A stretch of DNA of 64,000 nucleotides from Asterias rubens (Eukaryota; Echinodermata; Asteroidea; Forcipulatida; Asteriidae). Both the position numbers and the translations under genes were made by a program. The stretch is from positions 4,738,762 to 4,802,761 of the forward strand of contig NC_047064.1 in the NCBI RefSeq assembly GCF_902459465.1, written 5' to 3'. Positions 21,274 to 36,200 of the stretch are shown here, one piece after another. The notes under the pieces were generated by a model that had not been told where the DNA came from, made no database searches, and worked only from the letters and a program-made list of their open reading frames with translations. Position 1 is the first letter of the stretch. The number at the start of each line of letters is the position of its first letter.

Positions 21274-24200
21274 CTGAGGCAAATAAAAAGGAGAAAAATG
21301 AAAATAATAATAACAATTTAATCATAATTGAGTGTATTAATTTTGGTTTTACCCATACACCGATGTGTGTCAGCACTGTATACTCAGTACTTTCCCGAGT
21401 CGAGTGAAAAAATATATAACAAGCATGAGATTCGAACCCACGACCCTTGCAATTCTAGAGTAGTGTCTTACCAACTAGACTACCAAGATTGCCCGGTAGC
21501 TAGAGGCAGTTCGAATCCTACATAATTTAGTGATTTATATTGCGCCTGTTCCATAAATTGTATACAAGCGCATAACAAAATATTTAGACAACGATTTAAA
21601 AACAAAATAATAACTAGTAAAAGCAAGGAAATACCACAATAAAAAATTAAAAAACACAAGACTCTTACAGGACTTCCAAAACAGCAAAAATGCATTAACA
21701 TAAAGACAATAGGTACAACAGTGTCAATTCATGAACTGTTGGGAAACCTTTTTGGTCGAGTCAAATCTTGCGGCCACTGTTGGCACCTTGCTACAATCCA
21801 CTTACAACCACTATTTTTTTTAAGGATCAACCATGACTGATAATACTATTTATCACCTCACCTCTTTCGATTGTGCAGTCAACAGCGGCCAATTTCATTC
21901 CTTCCTCCTCCTTGATGGCTGCGGCTGTCTCCTGGAAGGCCGGCTTGGCGAGCTTGCAGTGGCCGCACCACGGTGCGTAGAACATGGTCAGTACATGCTT
22001 GTTGGTTGCTGTGAATGTCTTAAAGGTTTCCTGCGTCAGGTGGTTGACCTCGCTCGGTGTGTCACTCCAATGTAACTCTTCAGCTGGTGGGGCGGGGGTC
22101 GCTGCGGCTTCCGGACTGAAACAATAAAAAACAGATGGATGTTTAATTACCCAGAGTTGGGCCCAGGATTTCTTTAGTGGCGGAAAAACCTTTTCCCGAG
22201 ATCACAAAAATACACTCGAACCAAAGAAGTACTCGAAATTATGGCTTTGGATACCATTTGTTTCACTTGTAAATATTAGGTTTTACATTGAAGGACTTTT
22301 CAAGTTTAACATACAAATGTATAAAAAGTTTGTGGTGGCCGGAAACAGGGGAATTTCTTCCAGTGTTGGTGGGAGAAACAGGGAATTTTTTCCAGTGGGA
22401 GAATCCCGAGTGTCGAGTGAGTTTTCCGGCACCAACCACTGTGGGCAGAACCTTGTATACCCAAAACGAATTCCCTATTAACAGTGGAGTGTCCTGAACA
22501 TATTTACACGGCAGCAAACAAGCCGTGCTTAGCTGACTGACACATTCAACCTTCTCAGAAATCAGCATGGGTGTGACTAGAGGCTGATAGGAGAAACAGT
22601 CTGGTTCCTTTTTGTACAATGTATGTTATTAATCATTGCTGGAATTGGCTCCAGGCAACATGACCAAGATGATGGCAACAAGATTAAGGCGCAATGGACC
22701 CACAGAGGAAGCAGGCGCTTAAGCCTTAAGCCTGCTTCATACTTCCAGCAAATGCGATTGCAATACATATGTTGTCGTCACAGCTTCGTTTTCGCTACAA
22801 ATATTTCGCAAGAGTTGAACACAGCTCAACTTCTCCGAACTGTTTGTTGCGAATTTGTGACGTCAAAATTCAGATCGCGCTCACATTCGCAGGAAGTATG
22901 AACCGGGCTTCAAGATGGGAAGGAAGTTCACTGGACCACATGGTTATAAAACCAAGATTCAAAAAAGAGGAAATTCAATTCTTACTTTTGCATGAACTGC
23001 ACCAGCTCATCTGTTGAACGGCCTGCCACGTAGTCACGGGCAACTCCATTTCTAAGTAGACAAATCAATAATGTTAGAAATTATCTAATTTAGGAGGCAT
23101 TAAAAAATGTTATTCTTATTTCACATCATCTTACTACTAAGCCTAACTTGGACGATGATTTTTTCATTTTGGGGGCCGATGTTTTATTCTAAAAAGTCCT
23201 TGATTTATTTTTTTTTTTTTCTTGAAACTGTTTCATTTACAGATATTAATGGTACCAACGATATCTGTAAAAAAGAGTTTGGTTGGATAGTATTTCACTC
23301 AAACAAAAAATCATCTGCACGACTATACTAAATTACAAAAAACATTTACAAAAAAAAACAATACATTACATCATGCCTCAAACCTGAAGCCTTTCTCTAA
23401 ACTACAGTAAGTAGTAAAGTAAGTTTTTATGGTCAATAACTTGTGGAGTAATTACCAAACATATACCCTCCCTTTAAAATAAACAAATGGAAACCGACAC
23501 TTTTCAACAGAAAAATAACAATGAGGCTACTCAAGGGGCCTATAATAATAATAGTTAATAATTTACTGATTTATATTGTGCTCATTCCATAAAACTACAC
23601 AAGCGCATAACAAAATAATTAAGAAATAACTAAGTGAATCCTAGTTTAGGCCTGGTACACATCATCTTGTGTTTCCTTACTATACAACTGCATGCTTCCC
23701 AAAATCACCACATAATAATGTATGATGAATTCTTGAATAGATTCATTAGAAATGTCTATTCAAACTTTAGTAAAGGTGTTCACTTTAACAATTCCAATTT
23801 ATAGATAAAAAGTAGAGCTTAAACTGCTCACAAATTTGTCAGTGATGTTTCCCAACTACACTTGTGGCTTCATCAGACTGGTAACTAATCACAGCTGGAT
23901 TTCTCAAACACATTTTCTGAAGATGTGTTTGATGAAGTTTTAAATTCATCATTTTGAGTATGGGTGAAGCAAAGCAACAGATATAGGCAGAGCTAAGAGT
24001 TATAACATAACAAGATTCGATACAAAATTTGCTGCTGATTTTCTAAATAAATTAATACTTACTTAAAGTACTTTACTGTGAATCCATCATGTAAAGTTTG
24101 CGAAATTCACGTTCATGAAAAGGAAAACAAAAATACAAGGAAAAGTTAAAAGCCATAAACAAATATTATTTTATATAACTGGCGAGCTTAATATTGGTGA

Positions 24201-27200
24201 TATTTCGTGGCAATCACAAAAATATTCTCTTTTTCAAGATGAGTTGCACCAGTTTCAGACAGGCGCTCCAGAGTCGCGCCGAACCAAATTCTGAATCAAG
24301 TACATGAAAAGTTTGACGTCTGAAACAGTTAGGAGCGACTGGCACTCTAGAAGTCAAAGGATCAACTGTTGCAGTCGTTCGGAATGGCTCTGGAGTGCCC
24401 TTGGTTTCAGACGTCGAACTTGTCATTAATTAGTCGAGCCAATGTGAATGTTATAATAAGTTCGTCTGTCTGAACAAAAAGCTATTTGGGTCGACCTAGA
24501 GTGGCTCCTAATATAATTTATTATGTGCGACTCTGGAGTGACTGTCTGAACCGGGTGTTAGAAATTCATATGGCAAGTGAGGCTCAAAATAGACCGAATC
24601 CAGTAGGCTCCGCCGACGACGCACGTGTGAGCACAACTCTGCCGCGCGCGCCAAGTATACGCGCACGCGTGTCGGACCTTAGTGTCGGACCTTCGTTTCA
24701 TTGTGATTGGTCAATACGCAATGGGGCGGAGCTTAATGGATCGGTCTATTCCAGTTGAGAGAAGCGTTCGGGGAGGGGGACGGAGGGGTCACACTGCCCC
24801 CATTACCCTCCCTTGGTTACTACAGCCTTGACAGAAGGCTAACACTTGATATACTTACACATTGGATATCCCCTGATGTCATACTTGGCAGCAGTTGCTT
24901 TGTGAACAGTGGCATCTACTGCTGCAATCACTCCGGAACTCTACAAAGTAACAACAGATACACAAACAGAAATATGAATTCTAAGATATTTTGAGATATA
25001 GACGGTGGACACATTGCATTTGCACTATTTGATTTGGGTAAACTTGTCTGTAGACACCCAAACCAAACAGTGCACTTCTATGGTGTCTGTCATATCTCAA
25101 AAAGGCTAACAGATGGCATGATGTTTTGACCCGAGCAAAGTCTTCCTCAAAAGCAAATTAAGCACATTTTAATACCTCTACCTTTAAGGGCAGTGGACAC
25201 TATTGGCAATTACTCAAAATAATTATTAGCATAAAACCTTACTTCGTACGGAGTAATGGGGAGAGGTTGGTAGTATCAAACATTGTGAGAAACGACTCCC
25301 TCTGAAGTGGAATAGTTTTCGAGAAGAAGTAATTTTCCACGAATTTCATTTCGAGACCTCAGATTTAGAACTTGAGGTCTCGAAATCAAGCATCTGAAAG
25401 CACACAACTCCGTGTGACAAGGGTGTTTTTTCTTTCATTATTATCTCGCAACTTTGATGACCGATTGAGCTCAAATTTTCACAGGTTTGTTATTTTATGC
25501 ATATGTTGAGATACACCAAGTGAGAAGACTAGTCTTTGACGATTACCAATAGTGTCCAGTGTCTTTAACCCCCCCTTCAACCCCGTGGATGATTGTTACT
25601 CACCCCTCCTTCCTTTAGAACTGTTGCCGCCTCTGAGTAGGCTGGCTTCATCTTCTTACAATGACCACACCCTGAAGACAAAAAGTCAGGAACAATAATA
25701 TTACAAGATGAGTAGGATTTGAAACTTTGCATGGTGGGAACACGATATAGTAAAGGTTTACTGTAACACAATACCGTGTCACCGTAACCCTTTACTATAA
25801 ATACAAGATGAATATTATTATTGATGCTTATTAAACAAACATGTATTCATAAACAGCATACTAAGAGTACTGGTGCTTAGTTTAAACCAGGTAGAACATC
25901 TCTAAGAATAGAAAAGTTAATAATATTAATCTTATGATTATATATAATTTTATACAAAGCGCTTACAAAATACAAAATCAACCAAAGAAAAAATACAACC
26001 AGAACAACCAAAGTACAAAAAACTACACATTTCACAAACAATAACAATGCAATTAACAATAGAACAAATTAGCCTAACTTAGGATACAGGTGGGATTTTA
26101 ATAGAGATTTGAATGGTATTTTAATTTTTTTCCCCAACTTTCATGAGGACTCCACCTGTTCAATAATGAGCGCATCACAAACCAGAACTTGACATTGAAG
26201 TCCCTAATAAGATATCATGCTTGTTACTCACAAGGAGCAAAGAACATCACCAGGGCCGACTCCTCATTCTGAATGACGTCATCGAATGTGGCGTCCGAGA
26301 GTTGGACGACATTCTCTCCTCCGTCAAGCTCCGACCAGAAGTCTACCACGGGTGGCTCCGGGATAGCGGGGGCTGCGTCTGGGTTCACCAGGAGCATCAT
26401 GAAACGGACAAAGTCAATCTCCTGTAAAGTAAACAGACAAACAAACAACAAAGATTTTAGGATTGAGACCCGCAACATTTGTAGAAGAGGACACTTCTTC
26501 AAATATCTCTTTTCAGAAACATTCCAAATAACTAGAAACTTTTATCAGGGAACTTTTATCAATAAATGCAAATTGTGATGGCTAAAATTGGTTTACATTT
26601 GAAACAGCGTCTACAGGATAATCTCAATATTTTAACTATTACCCTTTTTTGGCTAAACAGACATCGTGGATACCGATTTATAAACATTTTACGCTTAAAA
26701 TTTGCATTTGGTAATAAATAAGTCAAGTCAAAAAAGCACCTCTCCGCGCGGCTTTTTCAGCCGAGAGTCAAAAACGTCTTATTTATTACATGTATAATGA
26801 CCCCTTGACGTCAGTGGCGATTTTCCCCAATTGGGTTTGAACACAAATCTCCAGCTTTGGCAAACTGAGGGCGCTATTTTCCACATCAAATAGCCGCCAA
26901 TGACATCACGATTCCTTTGTTGTGCGGGTTTGTTTGACCTCACGCTTTTCAGAATTTTGGCTTAGAGTGTTTCGGGGAAAACCATTTTTACCATGTTTTT
27001 TACGTGAGGTACGAGACTCGTTATATGTTTTTTCTGTTTCCTGTGGACTACAGTACATCTATTACAAAAATGTTACGACTATATATTTCTGAGCATTCTG
27101 TAGCCGCTGTTTAACGCTGAGCACAATTCCATAGAGCTGTTCAGCATTATTTTTGCAAAGATCTTTCCACTCCAGTTTCTATGGTAAGGACAAGTTAAAA

Positions 27201-30200
27201 GTTTTTATGAAGTAAGACCCACTGGTTCAAAACAATCTACAAAAATGTCTACACTTACTTCTCGTCCACCGTTATACTGAGTCGGATCCTTGCCATACAT
27301 AAAGTACTTTATTGTTGGGTAGCCGCTCACGCCAAACGATTGACACATGTCCTTGCTTGTTTCCTCTGTGCAATCCACGGCAACATACGCTACTTTGACT
27401 TCATCTTTCAGCTGCTCAGCAGCGGCGCTGAACTCAGGTTTGGCCTTCTTGCAGTGACCACACCCTAGTCGTGGAAAGAGAGAGGGTAAAATTGGTGTGA
27501 TTATTTATAACTCGCTATCTATGGATCTCTGAATTTAAGCATAAAACAAAACAAAAACAAGAGTAAAATCTTCTAAATAAAAATAATGGAAACACCAGAG
27601 TTTGTTACAGCTCAAGTATCCACCAATACGGTACATGTACTCAAGGCACTTGAACGAAGAGAAATTAATTTTGAAACTGTTTTTAGGATGCCCTACTCCA
27701 ATGAGTTTCTGTGAATACGTTATACTGAAGTCAAATTTGTACGGTACATGCTCAAGGCTCTTGAACAAAGAAAAAATAATTTTGAAACTGTCTTTAGGAT
27801 GCCCTACTCCAACGAGTTTCTGTGAATATGATATACTGAGGTCAAATTTGTTTGCCTAACAGCTTTAGGGATTTTAGAGACTTATTACTTGGGCCCCAAG
27901 TGTTCTGCTACGCACAAACTAGCAGAATACCAGTCACATGTGCCACTGGTGACATGGTATTTTAGCTTGTATTCTGAATTTGGCTACCAAGACGATCAGA
28001 GCATACTGATCGAATTATCGAGTTGAAACCAACAGTTCCTTTTACAACCAACCAAACTCATTTAGAGATAGTCATAACATGGTGTTACCGCAAACCTTTC
28101 TGTATTGTATTTCCACCGTCAAACCCTGGAAGATTTAACAACCAATCTGCATGGAGACTTACATGGAGCGTAGAACATGACAAGACTGTGCTTCTTCTTC
28201 TTGGTGACTGACTTGAAGTTATCTCCGTTGAGATGGAGAACGTTGGACTCCTCGTCACTCCATTTAGGCTCAGGGGGTGGTGGAGGAGGTGGTTGAGATG
28301 GACTAACCGAGAGGGATTGAGGATCATAGGTAATTTTTATTATTATTTTTTTTTTATATTAATGCAAGTTCACCCCAAAACAAGGCTAAAAGCCACTATA
28401 GGCAAGGGGCTACAAGAAGAAAATTGGGTTATTTACATTCTTTAGAAGTGGTGATCAGGTTGGCCCCAGTGGACCCTGGTTCGAGTGCCACCTCATAGCC
28501 TTGCATGTGGATTGGGTTTTCAGGAAAAAATGTTTCAAGTGAAAGGTACAAACAGTTCTTGAATCTAAATTGGAACATCAAAAGGTGAATGAAAGTTCAG
28601 TCTCCACTGAGTAAAAGGTACACCGATTATAATATGCCTATTTACACCACGGTGAACAAAGAGGGCGCATGATTCAAATCATTCTCGTTTCTGGCATGCT
28701 CGCAGCTGGGCGTAAAATGGTTCCACAGAGCTTTCTTATGTGAGGCAGACACAAGTCAGATTGGTGTTTCAAAGCACACCTGCAGTTAAGAAGTGTCTTT
28801 TTTTTCTTATTTATAAAAACTTGTTTTTAAACCAGATAAAAACAAGACTGAAGTTGCCACTTACTCTTGCATAAACTCCTTGATTTTTTCACCGGTTCTT
28901 TCATTCAAATCCCAAGCAAACTCGCCATTACTGTAAAAAAAAATATTGATAGAAATTAGAAAGTAGACGACAAAATGGTAATTCTATCTGAATCAATCTG
29001 CTAGCATCCTCAATTGACCTTGCCAGCTCAATGCTATTCAAATGACACAACTAATCTGCAGGGACAGCTGTTGCAGACAGTCACAAAAAAAGTGTGCTGT
29101 TTCCACAAACTAAGACCCAGTTTTTTGGGTTTTTTTACATCTTGAAGTTATCTTCTCTTTTAAGGGTCTACGGTCTGCAAACACCTTCTCCTTACGATCA
29201 GTGTACTGGATTTGTTTACGTACATTACAACGGCTTTTCATCCTTACAGAAGGACGAAACAATAATTGTAAAGTGTCTTGCTTAAGTGTCACGACCGGGA
29301 CTCGAACCCACGATCTGCAGATCAGAAACACCAGAGCTTAAGTCCAGTGCTTGTAACCTCTCGGCCACAACACGCCTTTGTTGAAATCTTAAGTTGAAAC
29401 TTAAGTTCTCTGCTTACCTGAAGTACTTGAGGGTAGGGAAGCCCTTGATTTCAAAACGTTTAGCCAAGTCTTTGGCGAGCGTGGCATCCACCGCTGCAAG
29501 CACTCCTTCTTTCTGTACAATGAGAGCGAGGGAAATTAATTGAAAAGTATCCAACATACTACAGCAGTTCAGAGATAGCACTTGCAAGGCAATTACGGAC
29601 ATCGTGTTTGTTTTGGTGAAGCATAGCTTTTTATTGACGATGTGGCGTACGCTGGTCTGGAGTCAATAAATAACTTATTCACAAATTTAGTTATGACCAG
29701 TTTTTGTCCCCACTGTTCATATTTCCCTTTATTCATCTGCCCTTTAGTCTCTTGACTGTTTCTTGACTGTCAATAAAAGCTAGGCTTCACCGAAACCAAA
29801 ATGCTGTCCAATTGATCAGACCGTGCCTTTCCTTTCTAGATTCCCATCAAAACCTTCTATTAATTTAAAAATATTTGTCAGACACGGTCATTGATGAACT
29901 ATTAATCTAAAATTATGGCGTTGAAACAAATGGGGCTGAAATTGAGTGTGAAATCTTACTGAGGGATATACTTCCAACTTTGCATCAATGACAAGTTGAT
30001 CAACTCACCCCTTCATCTTTTAATTCTTGAGCAGCAACTGTGTACTCTGGCTTCATCTTCTTACAGTGACCACACCCTGAAAAGCGTCAAACAAAACAAC
30101 AAAGCACAATTAGTGATACCGTAATTTCATGTTGTCTGACCATTCTTAATCATCAATACAACCAAATCGACTTCATCATGGTGCCACTTTCAACATTCTG

Positions 30201-33200
30201 CGCTTATGGCGCCATGTAAAGCGCATGATTTAACATAAATACTTGCACAAATGTTTTTGATGTCATTTTGTTGTTAACCAAATGCCACTAGTCTGTGATA
30301 AGTCTGTGACTTTTTATTTGGTGTTGTATTTTTATATAATAAAAAAAAAAATTTTGAATTGAATTGAAATTGATTTGGGCAATAATCCTGATAACAATAT
30401 GATAACCCTTATCCCTTTGTTAGATCCAGTCATGGCTCTAGGGTTCCTCCATGAAACCTGCGACATCATTTTGTGCCGTGTCGTGGCTGAGTGGTTCTGT
30501 TCACCAAACCCAAGCTCTGGTGTGGTCAGCAGCAGAGTGTGGGTTTAGAATCCTGGCCATGACACTATTGCCCTTTAGCCTTTAGCAAGGCACTTGACCA
30601 TAATTGCTTTAAAAAAAAGTTTGGAAGGTAGAGCATTCCTCTCTACCAACCAGCTGTCGATTTCACAAAGAGTTAGGACTCGTCTTATCTCGAGTTAGAA
30701 CGAGTAACTTGTCTTAACTTAGGATTAATCTTAGGGCCTGCATGCTACAGTGCAGGGTTGGGACTCGTCCTAAGTCCTAAGATTAGTCTTAAGTAAGGAA
30801 GAGTTTTGTGAAATCGACAGCAGACTCCTAGTGGACGACACCCTTGCCTACTTCCCTAAGGACTGTGAAGGGGGGTAACCCTGTTTCAGCCCAAGGAGTA
30901 GGTGGCAACGTGCCCCTGGTGGCAGTTAATCCGGGTCGACAGCAAAAATCAGTTAAATGTGGCCCTCACCTTGAAGTGCCATTCCAGCCTTGTGAGTTGG
31001 GAGATACCTCATTAAAAAAGTTTTTGTTAAATAAGCTATATCATCTTTACTTACATGGTGCATAGAACATGACCAGGACAGACTCATGGCTCTCGATGTA
31101 GCTATCGAAGCTATCGTCTAGTAGATGAATAACCTCCGATTCCTCATCACTCCACTGGGACTCCTGCTCAGGCTCCTTGGGTGGCTGAGGGCTGAACAAA
31201 TAATAACAACATTATTTTCTCCAGACAACATGTTTTTTTTTTCTTTTCTTGTATAACCCATCTTGTTCAAACTAAAAAGTATTGAATATTATTTAGTTTG
31301 ACCCTTACACCAATTTGTGTAAAGCACTGTATAGTCGATACTTTTCTTGAGTCCTATGAAAAGGTGAAATTCAAACCCATGACATTTTGATGCTGGGCCC
31401 AATTTCATGGCTCTGCTTACCGGAGGCAGGGAATTCTGTGCTTACGGCAAGACTATTTCACGGGTTAGTGGCAAATGTTGGCGTCTGCGCCCGCGTACTC
31501 CACGTTACTAGGTATTCTACACTTACAAGGCTAGCGCAGAAATTCGGCGCTTGCACGTAAGCGGGGAATCGTGATCGGTAAGCGCAGAATTCAGCGGTAA
31601 GCAGAGCCATGAAATTGGGCCCAGATGTGTTACTGACTAGACCACCATGATTGCCTGGTAGCTTGAGGCAGTTTCAATCCTATATTTTGGCAGCGAGCTA
31701 CAACACTTGTTTTTGTAAAAGCAATATTTAAATATCTCTTTGTGAATCTGAACAAAAACTTTAAAGGGAAGGTACAACTTTGGGAATTGTCAAAGACCAG
31801 TCTTCTCACTTGGTGTAGCCCATCATAAGCATAATAATAACAAACCTGTATGAAAATTTGGGCTCAATCGGTCATCGAAGTTGAGAAAATGATGAAAGAA
31901 AAAACACCCTTGTAGGACGAATTTGTGTGCTTTCAGATAGGAATAAAAGACTTCTAGCTAGAAGTCTTTTATTATTTTAGTGAGAAATTACCTCTTTCTC
32001 AAAAACTACGTTACTTCAGAGGGAGCCGTTTCCCACAATGGTTTATACTATCAACAGCTCTCCAATGCTCGTTACCAAGTCAGTTTTTAAGTTAATATTT
32101 GTTTTGAGTAACTACCAAACGTGTACCTTCCCTTTAAAGCCCAATTACTCAACACTAGCAACTCTATCAATTTGCTTGGATTGTCGTCTTGTTTAGCAAT
32201 TTCCCCAAAAAAGTAGTCTCACAATTGATGGGTTTAATATTGTGCATTGAATAACTTCAATAACCACAGAGCCACATCATATAAGGAAATTTACAGGCAG
32301 ACAGTTCCATGCGATATCAAAATATTTTGTTAAACATTCACGTTTAATTTCCAAGGACCAAGATTGTAAGAGTGTAATGATTGTAACCTCTTGAGATAAG
32401 ACTAAAAAGTTTCTTACTTCTTCATCCATTCAACGATGCCGTTCTTGTCCCTCTCACCTCCAAAGTCGTATTTCCTCTGCCCTTCCCTGTCGAGATAAAA
32501 AAATCAAGCAATGAATATTTCGAACCCCTTGATCTTAAAAGCATAAGAAGTTTGGAGACAAATTTTGTCAGAGTTGGAATTATCAAATTTTTGGTGTACG
32601 TACATGTAGTGTAAATTTTAAAGCACACCACTGACTATAAAGTTCACAAAAGTACCAATCTTCTAAAGACATACTGTTCTTCCGAAGTTGAAAAAAAAAT
32701 AATTATTTACATAATATAAATTTGCACCAAAGTTCATCACAAGATCTTGTAATCAAAAAGGTCCAATTCAAGGTCAAAGTACAGGCCATAAGGTTATCCA
32801 ATCTAACATGTTCCTACAAAAAAAAGTAATGGCAGATTTGGAAAGCTTATGCAGTTTCCTTTCCAAAGACATCAATTTCAACTAATTTGACCCAATGGTT
32901 ACCGATTTATGGTCATTTAAATGTCGAAGGTCAGGCGCATTTTGACCGAAATCAATAAGAAAGAGCGTGTGTAGCGTGAAAACCGTTTATCAGATGGAGC
33001 TCAAAATAATTTTAAAATTTGAGCTTGTTGAGCCAAGATTACCCCATAAACCAAATTTGACCAAATTTAAAGAGGGTAGGTTTTAACCCATTAGGTGATT
33101 TGACACAGAATGACACAGTGTTGTAGCATTGTGTCCGCCATATTTAAAAAAAGACTCATTAGTTTTTATGGTCGTTAACTGCAAGGATATAATGGAGCTA

Positions 33201-36200
33201 GTTACTTTGAATGTAGATCCTACTTACTCAAAATATAAAATTGTTGGGAATCCAGTGATATTGAAAGCATTTCGGACTTCGTAGTTTGTGGGTAGATCGA
33301 CATCAAGACCGGCTAAAACCTGGGAGGAAACAACAATTAAAAAGAAATAAATGGAGAATCAAATGTAAGCCGGATCGTAAGCCAAAGCCAATGAAAAAAA
33401 ACCGAAGCTGAAGCCCAAAGCATGACAAAGAATATGTTCTTGAATTTGTTGATGTCCATATTATTATTATTTATAAGCAAAACATTTCCTACCAAGTAAT
33501 CACCAATTTTCATTCAAGGTCATTTTTATAACAGCACCCTGAAAATGGGCCCAGATGTCTTGGATTGCTAGATTACCAAGCTCACTGGCCCAGCGATGAG
33601 AATCTCATTAGAGGTTTTTGCAATCATCAAAGGAAGTGGGGTACATCAATCTAACCACCAATACTATACCCTTTACTCAGACAGTCAAGTACTAAACACA
33701 ACATTTCTTTTTAAAGGGAAGGTACACATTTGGTATTGTCAAAGACCAGTCTTCTCACTTGGTGTATCCTAACATAAGCATAAAATAACAAACCTGTGAA
33801 AATTTAGCTAAATTGGTCATCGAGGTTGCGAGAAAATGATGAGAGAAAAAACACCCTTGTTGGACGAACTTGTGTGCTTTCAGATAGGAATAAACGACTT
33901 CTGGCTAGAAGTCTTTTATTATTTTAGTGAGAAATTACCTCTTTCTCAAAATTTATGCTACTTCAGAGGGAGCCGTTTCTCACAGTGTTTTATACTGTTA
34001 ACAGCATAATGTAAAAGCAACATGTAAAACCACTGCCTACATAGATTGTTCATTAAAAATGCTTTTTCAAAAACATACAAATGATAATGTTACAAGGTAA
34101 GAACAAGATGCATTGAGTGGCTTTCAGCTTTGATTGGGGTGAATTTCCACAATAATTTTGTTTTAAATGTATAATGACCAGAGAAAATCTGGTGGGCAAG
34201 TGAAATGACATGTTGGCTGGTATCACAGGCTAATCGCTGCAAAGGTTTAAGGCAAACAACGCGGTCATCGTATTCAGCAATCGATTCTTTTACTTCTATA
34301 TTGTGCTTGCAGTGCACAACTCACACGAATCCATTCGAGCCCTCAATGTTTCAAATACACTTCCATCCCATCAATCATCTTTAAATCCACGTTAATTGTG
34401 CTCTCATGACTGCAGAGTCTGGTCACTAGACCGTGGACAGGAGCCAGCCTGCGTAACGAGGACAGCGACTTCACGGCATGGGCCAATGGCGTCAGTGAAG
34501 TAATTAAAAACAAATGGACGATCATCCGGAACACTGGAATCATTTTTCACGACTTTTGAAACATCCAAGCAAAATTGAAATATCAGATGGTGACCTCAGG
34601 TTGAAGGGTTTAAGATGACCTTGTGGGGAACACTTCACTATATCAAAGAATTTACAACGAGATGGACTGACCTACATAAATCAGATGTGAGGATCCAACT
34701 TTACGAGGTACATTGCCTGGAGTAATCTTCCAATCATTGCTAAAAATGATTTTATGTCATCTCCTCTCTTTATTTTTAAAGCTAATATTTACTGTTTAAA
34801 GCCATTGGACACTTTCGGTAAACAGTATGGGCCAAGGCCCACACTTTGTGTACCACAACTTCAATATAAAATAACAAACCTGTGAAAATTTAGGCTCAAT
34901 CGGTCTTTGGAGTCGGGAGAAAATAACGGGAAAACCCACCCTTGTTTCCGCACGTTTCCTTGTGTCATGACATGTATTCAAAATAAATTTGTAATTCTAG
35001 CTATCGAGAATTGATATTGTTTTAATGTTTTCTCAAAAAGTAAAGCATTTCGTGGAATAATATTTCAGAGAAGTCTTTCACCATTACTTTCTGTAAACAC
35101 TGTAAGTTATTTGTAAATCTGTGATTTTTTTTTTTTGTTATGTACCGAAAGTGTATAATGGCTTTAAATTGTAGCGGCATTGTTTATCTTTGATCTTACC
35201 GCTGACTTTTTTAATTCTGTTGCTGCACCGGCAAATTCTGGCTTCATCTTTTTGCAATGGCCACACCCTGGATAGAAAAGGAGAAAAACAAACTTGGATT
35301 AAAAACTTCCTGACATCTTTATGTTTTTTGTTTGTTTTTTTCCTTTAAAATTCTTTTTTTTCAAAGTGGAAAAAAAAAAAAAAAGTTTTATAAAAAGATA
35401 ATTCTGAAATAATCTTTGAACTGGAACCAACACCTTAGGCTTGTAAAAATTAACAAAAATTTTCATTTTTATTACAAAAGTAATTATAGGAAGAAGCTAT
35501 AAATAAAAAGTGAATTTGCGGGTACAACCATGTGTAAATCTCTTTTGTGTGACTGACGGCTCTGAGAAGAGCCGGTTTGGTTGTGACGTTTTGAAAAGTA
35601 TACTCTGCTCATCTTCAGGAGAATAGTTAAGTAATTATGTAGCCTCCCTCACCCACCCTATAACGCATTGACTCATTAAAATCATGATGATAATAACAAG
35701 TTAAAAACTCATTTAAAAAAAAAAAAATCAAAAAGCTCCAAATACAAATTACGTATTGGTGATGACTTACATGGTGCATAAAACATGACCAGGATTGGTT
35801 TCTTCTCCTTCGATAACAGCTTTCCCAGATCCTGTAAACCGGAAGAGAGAGAAAAGAAGAATTATCAGCAAGTGAAATGTTTTCCAAAACAAATTTTCAG
35901 CAATACTTCCCTGGAGGATAGGTACTGGTGAGAACTTTATAACAACAATAGATAACAAATTCTTATATAGCACAGTTCACAATAACCGTCTCAATGCGCT
36001 TGACATTAGTGCCCTAGTCATTGGGCCAATAACATTCCTTTAATCTTTCTCAACCCCCTGGGGAGTATGCAACCTGTGCAACCGTAGCGCTCCAAAGGCT
36101 ATTTCATACACAATATCAACCTCTACCCTCGCAGATACCCATTTATACCACTGGGTGAATAGAAGCAATTATAGTAAAGTATCTTGCTCAAGGACACAAG

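Noticed and set aside
24600..24690. CpG-rich patch that might be a promoter
   Set aside because: It lies deep inside PDIA5 intron 19 next to an inverted-repeat element, is under 100 bp, and has no gene start beside it. An internal promoter cannot be excluded but is not supported.
24859..24940. Direct splice of exon 19 to exon 21 without a microexon
   Set aside because: The join gives a TAA stop and lacks the conserved KYF strand; inclusion of the 13-nt exon restores both the frame and the family pattern.
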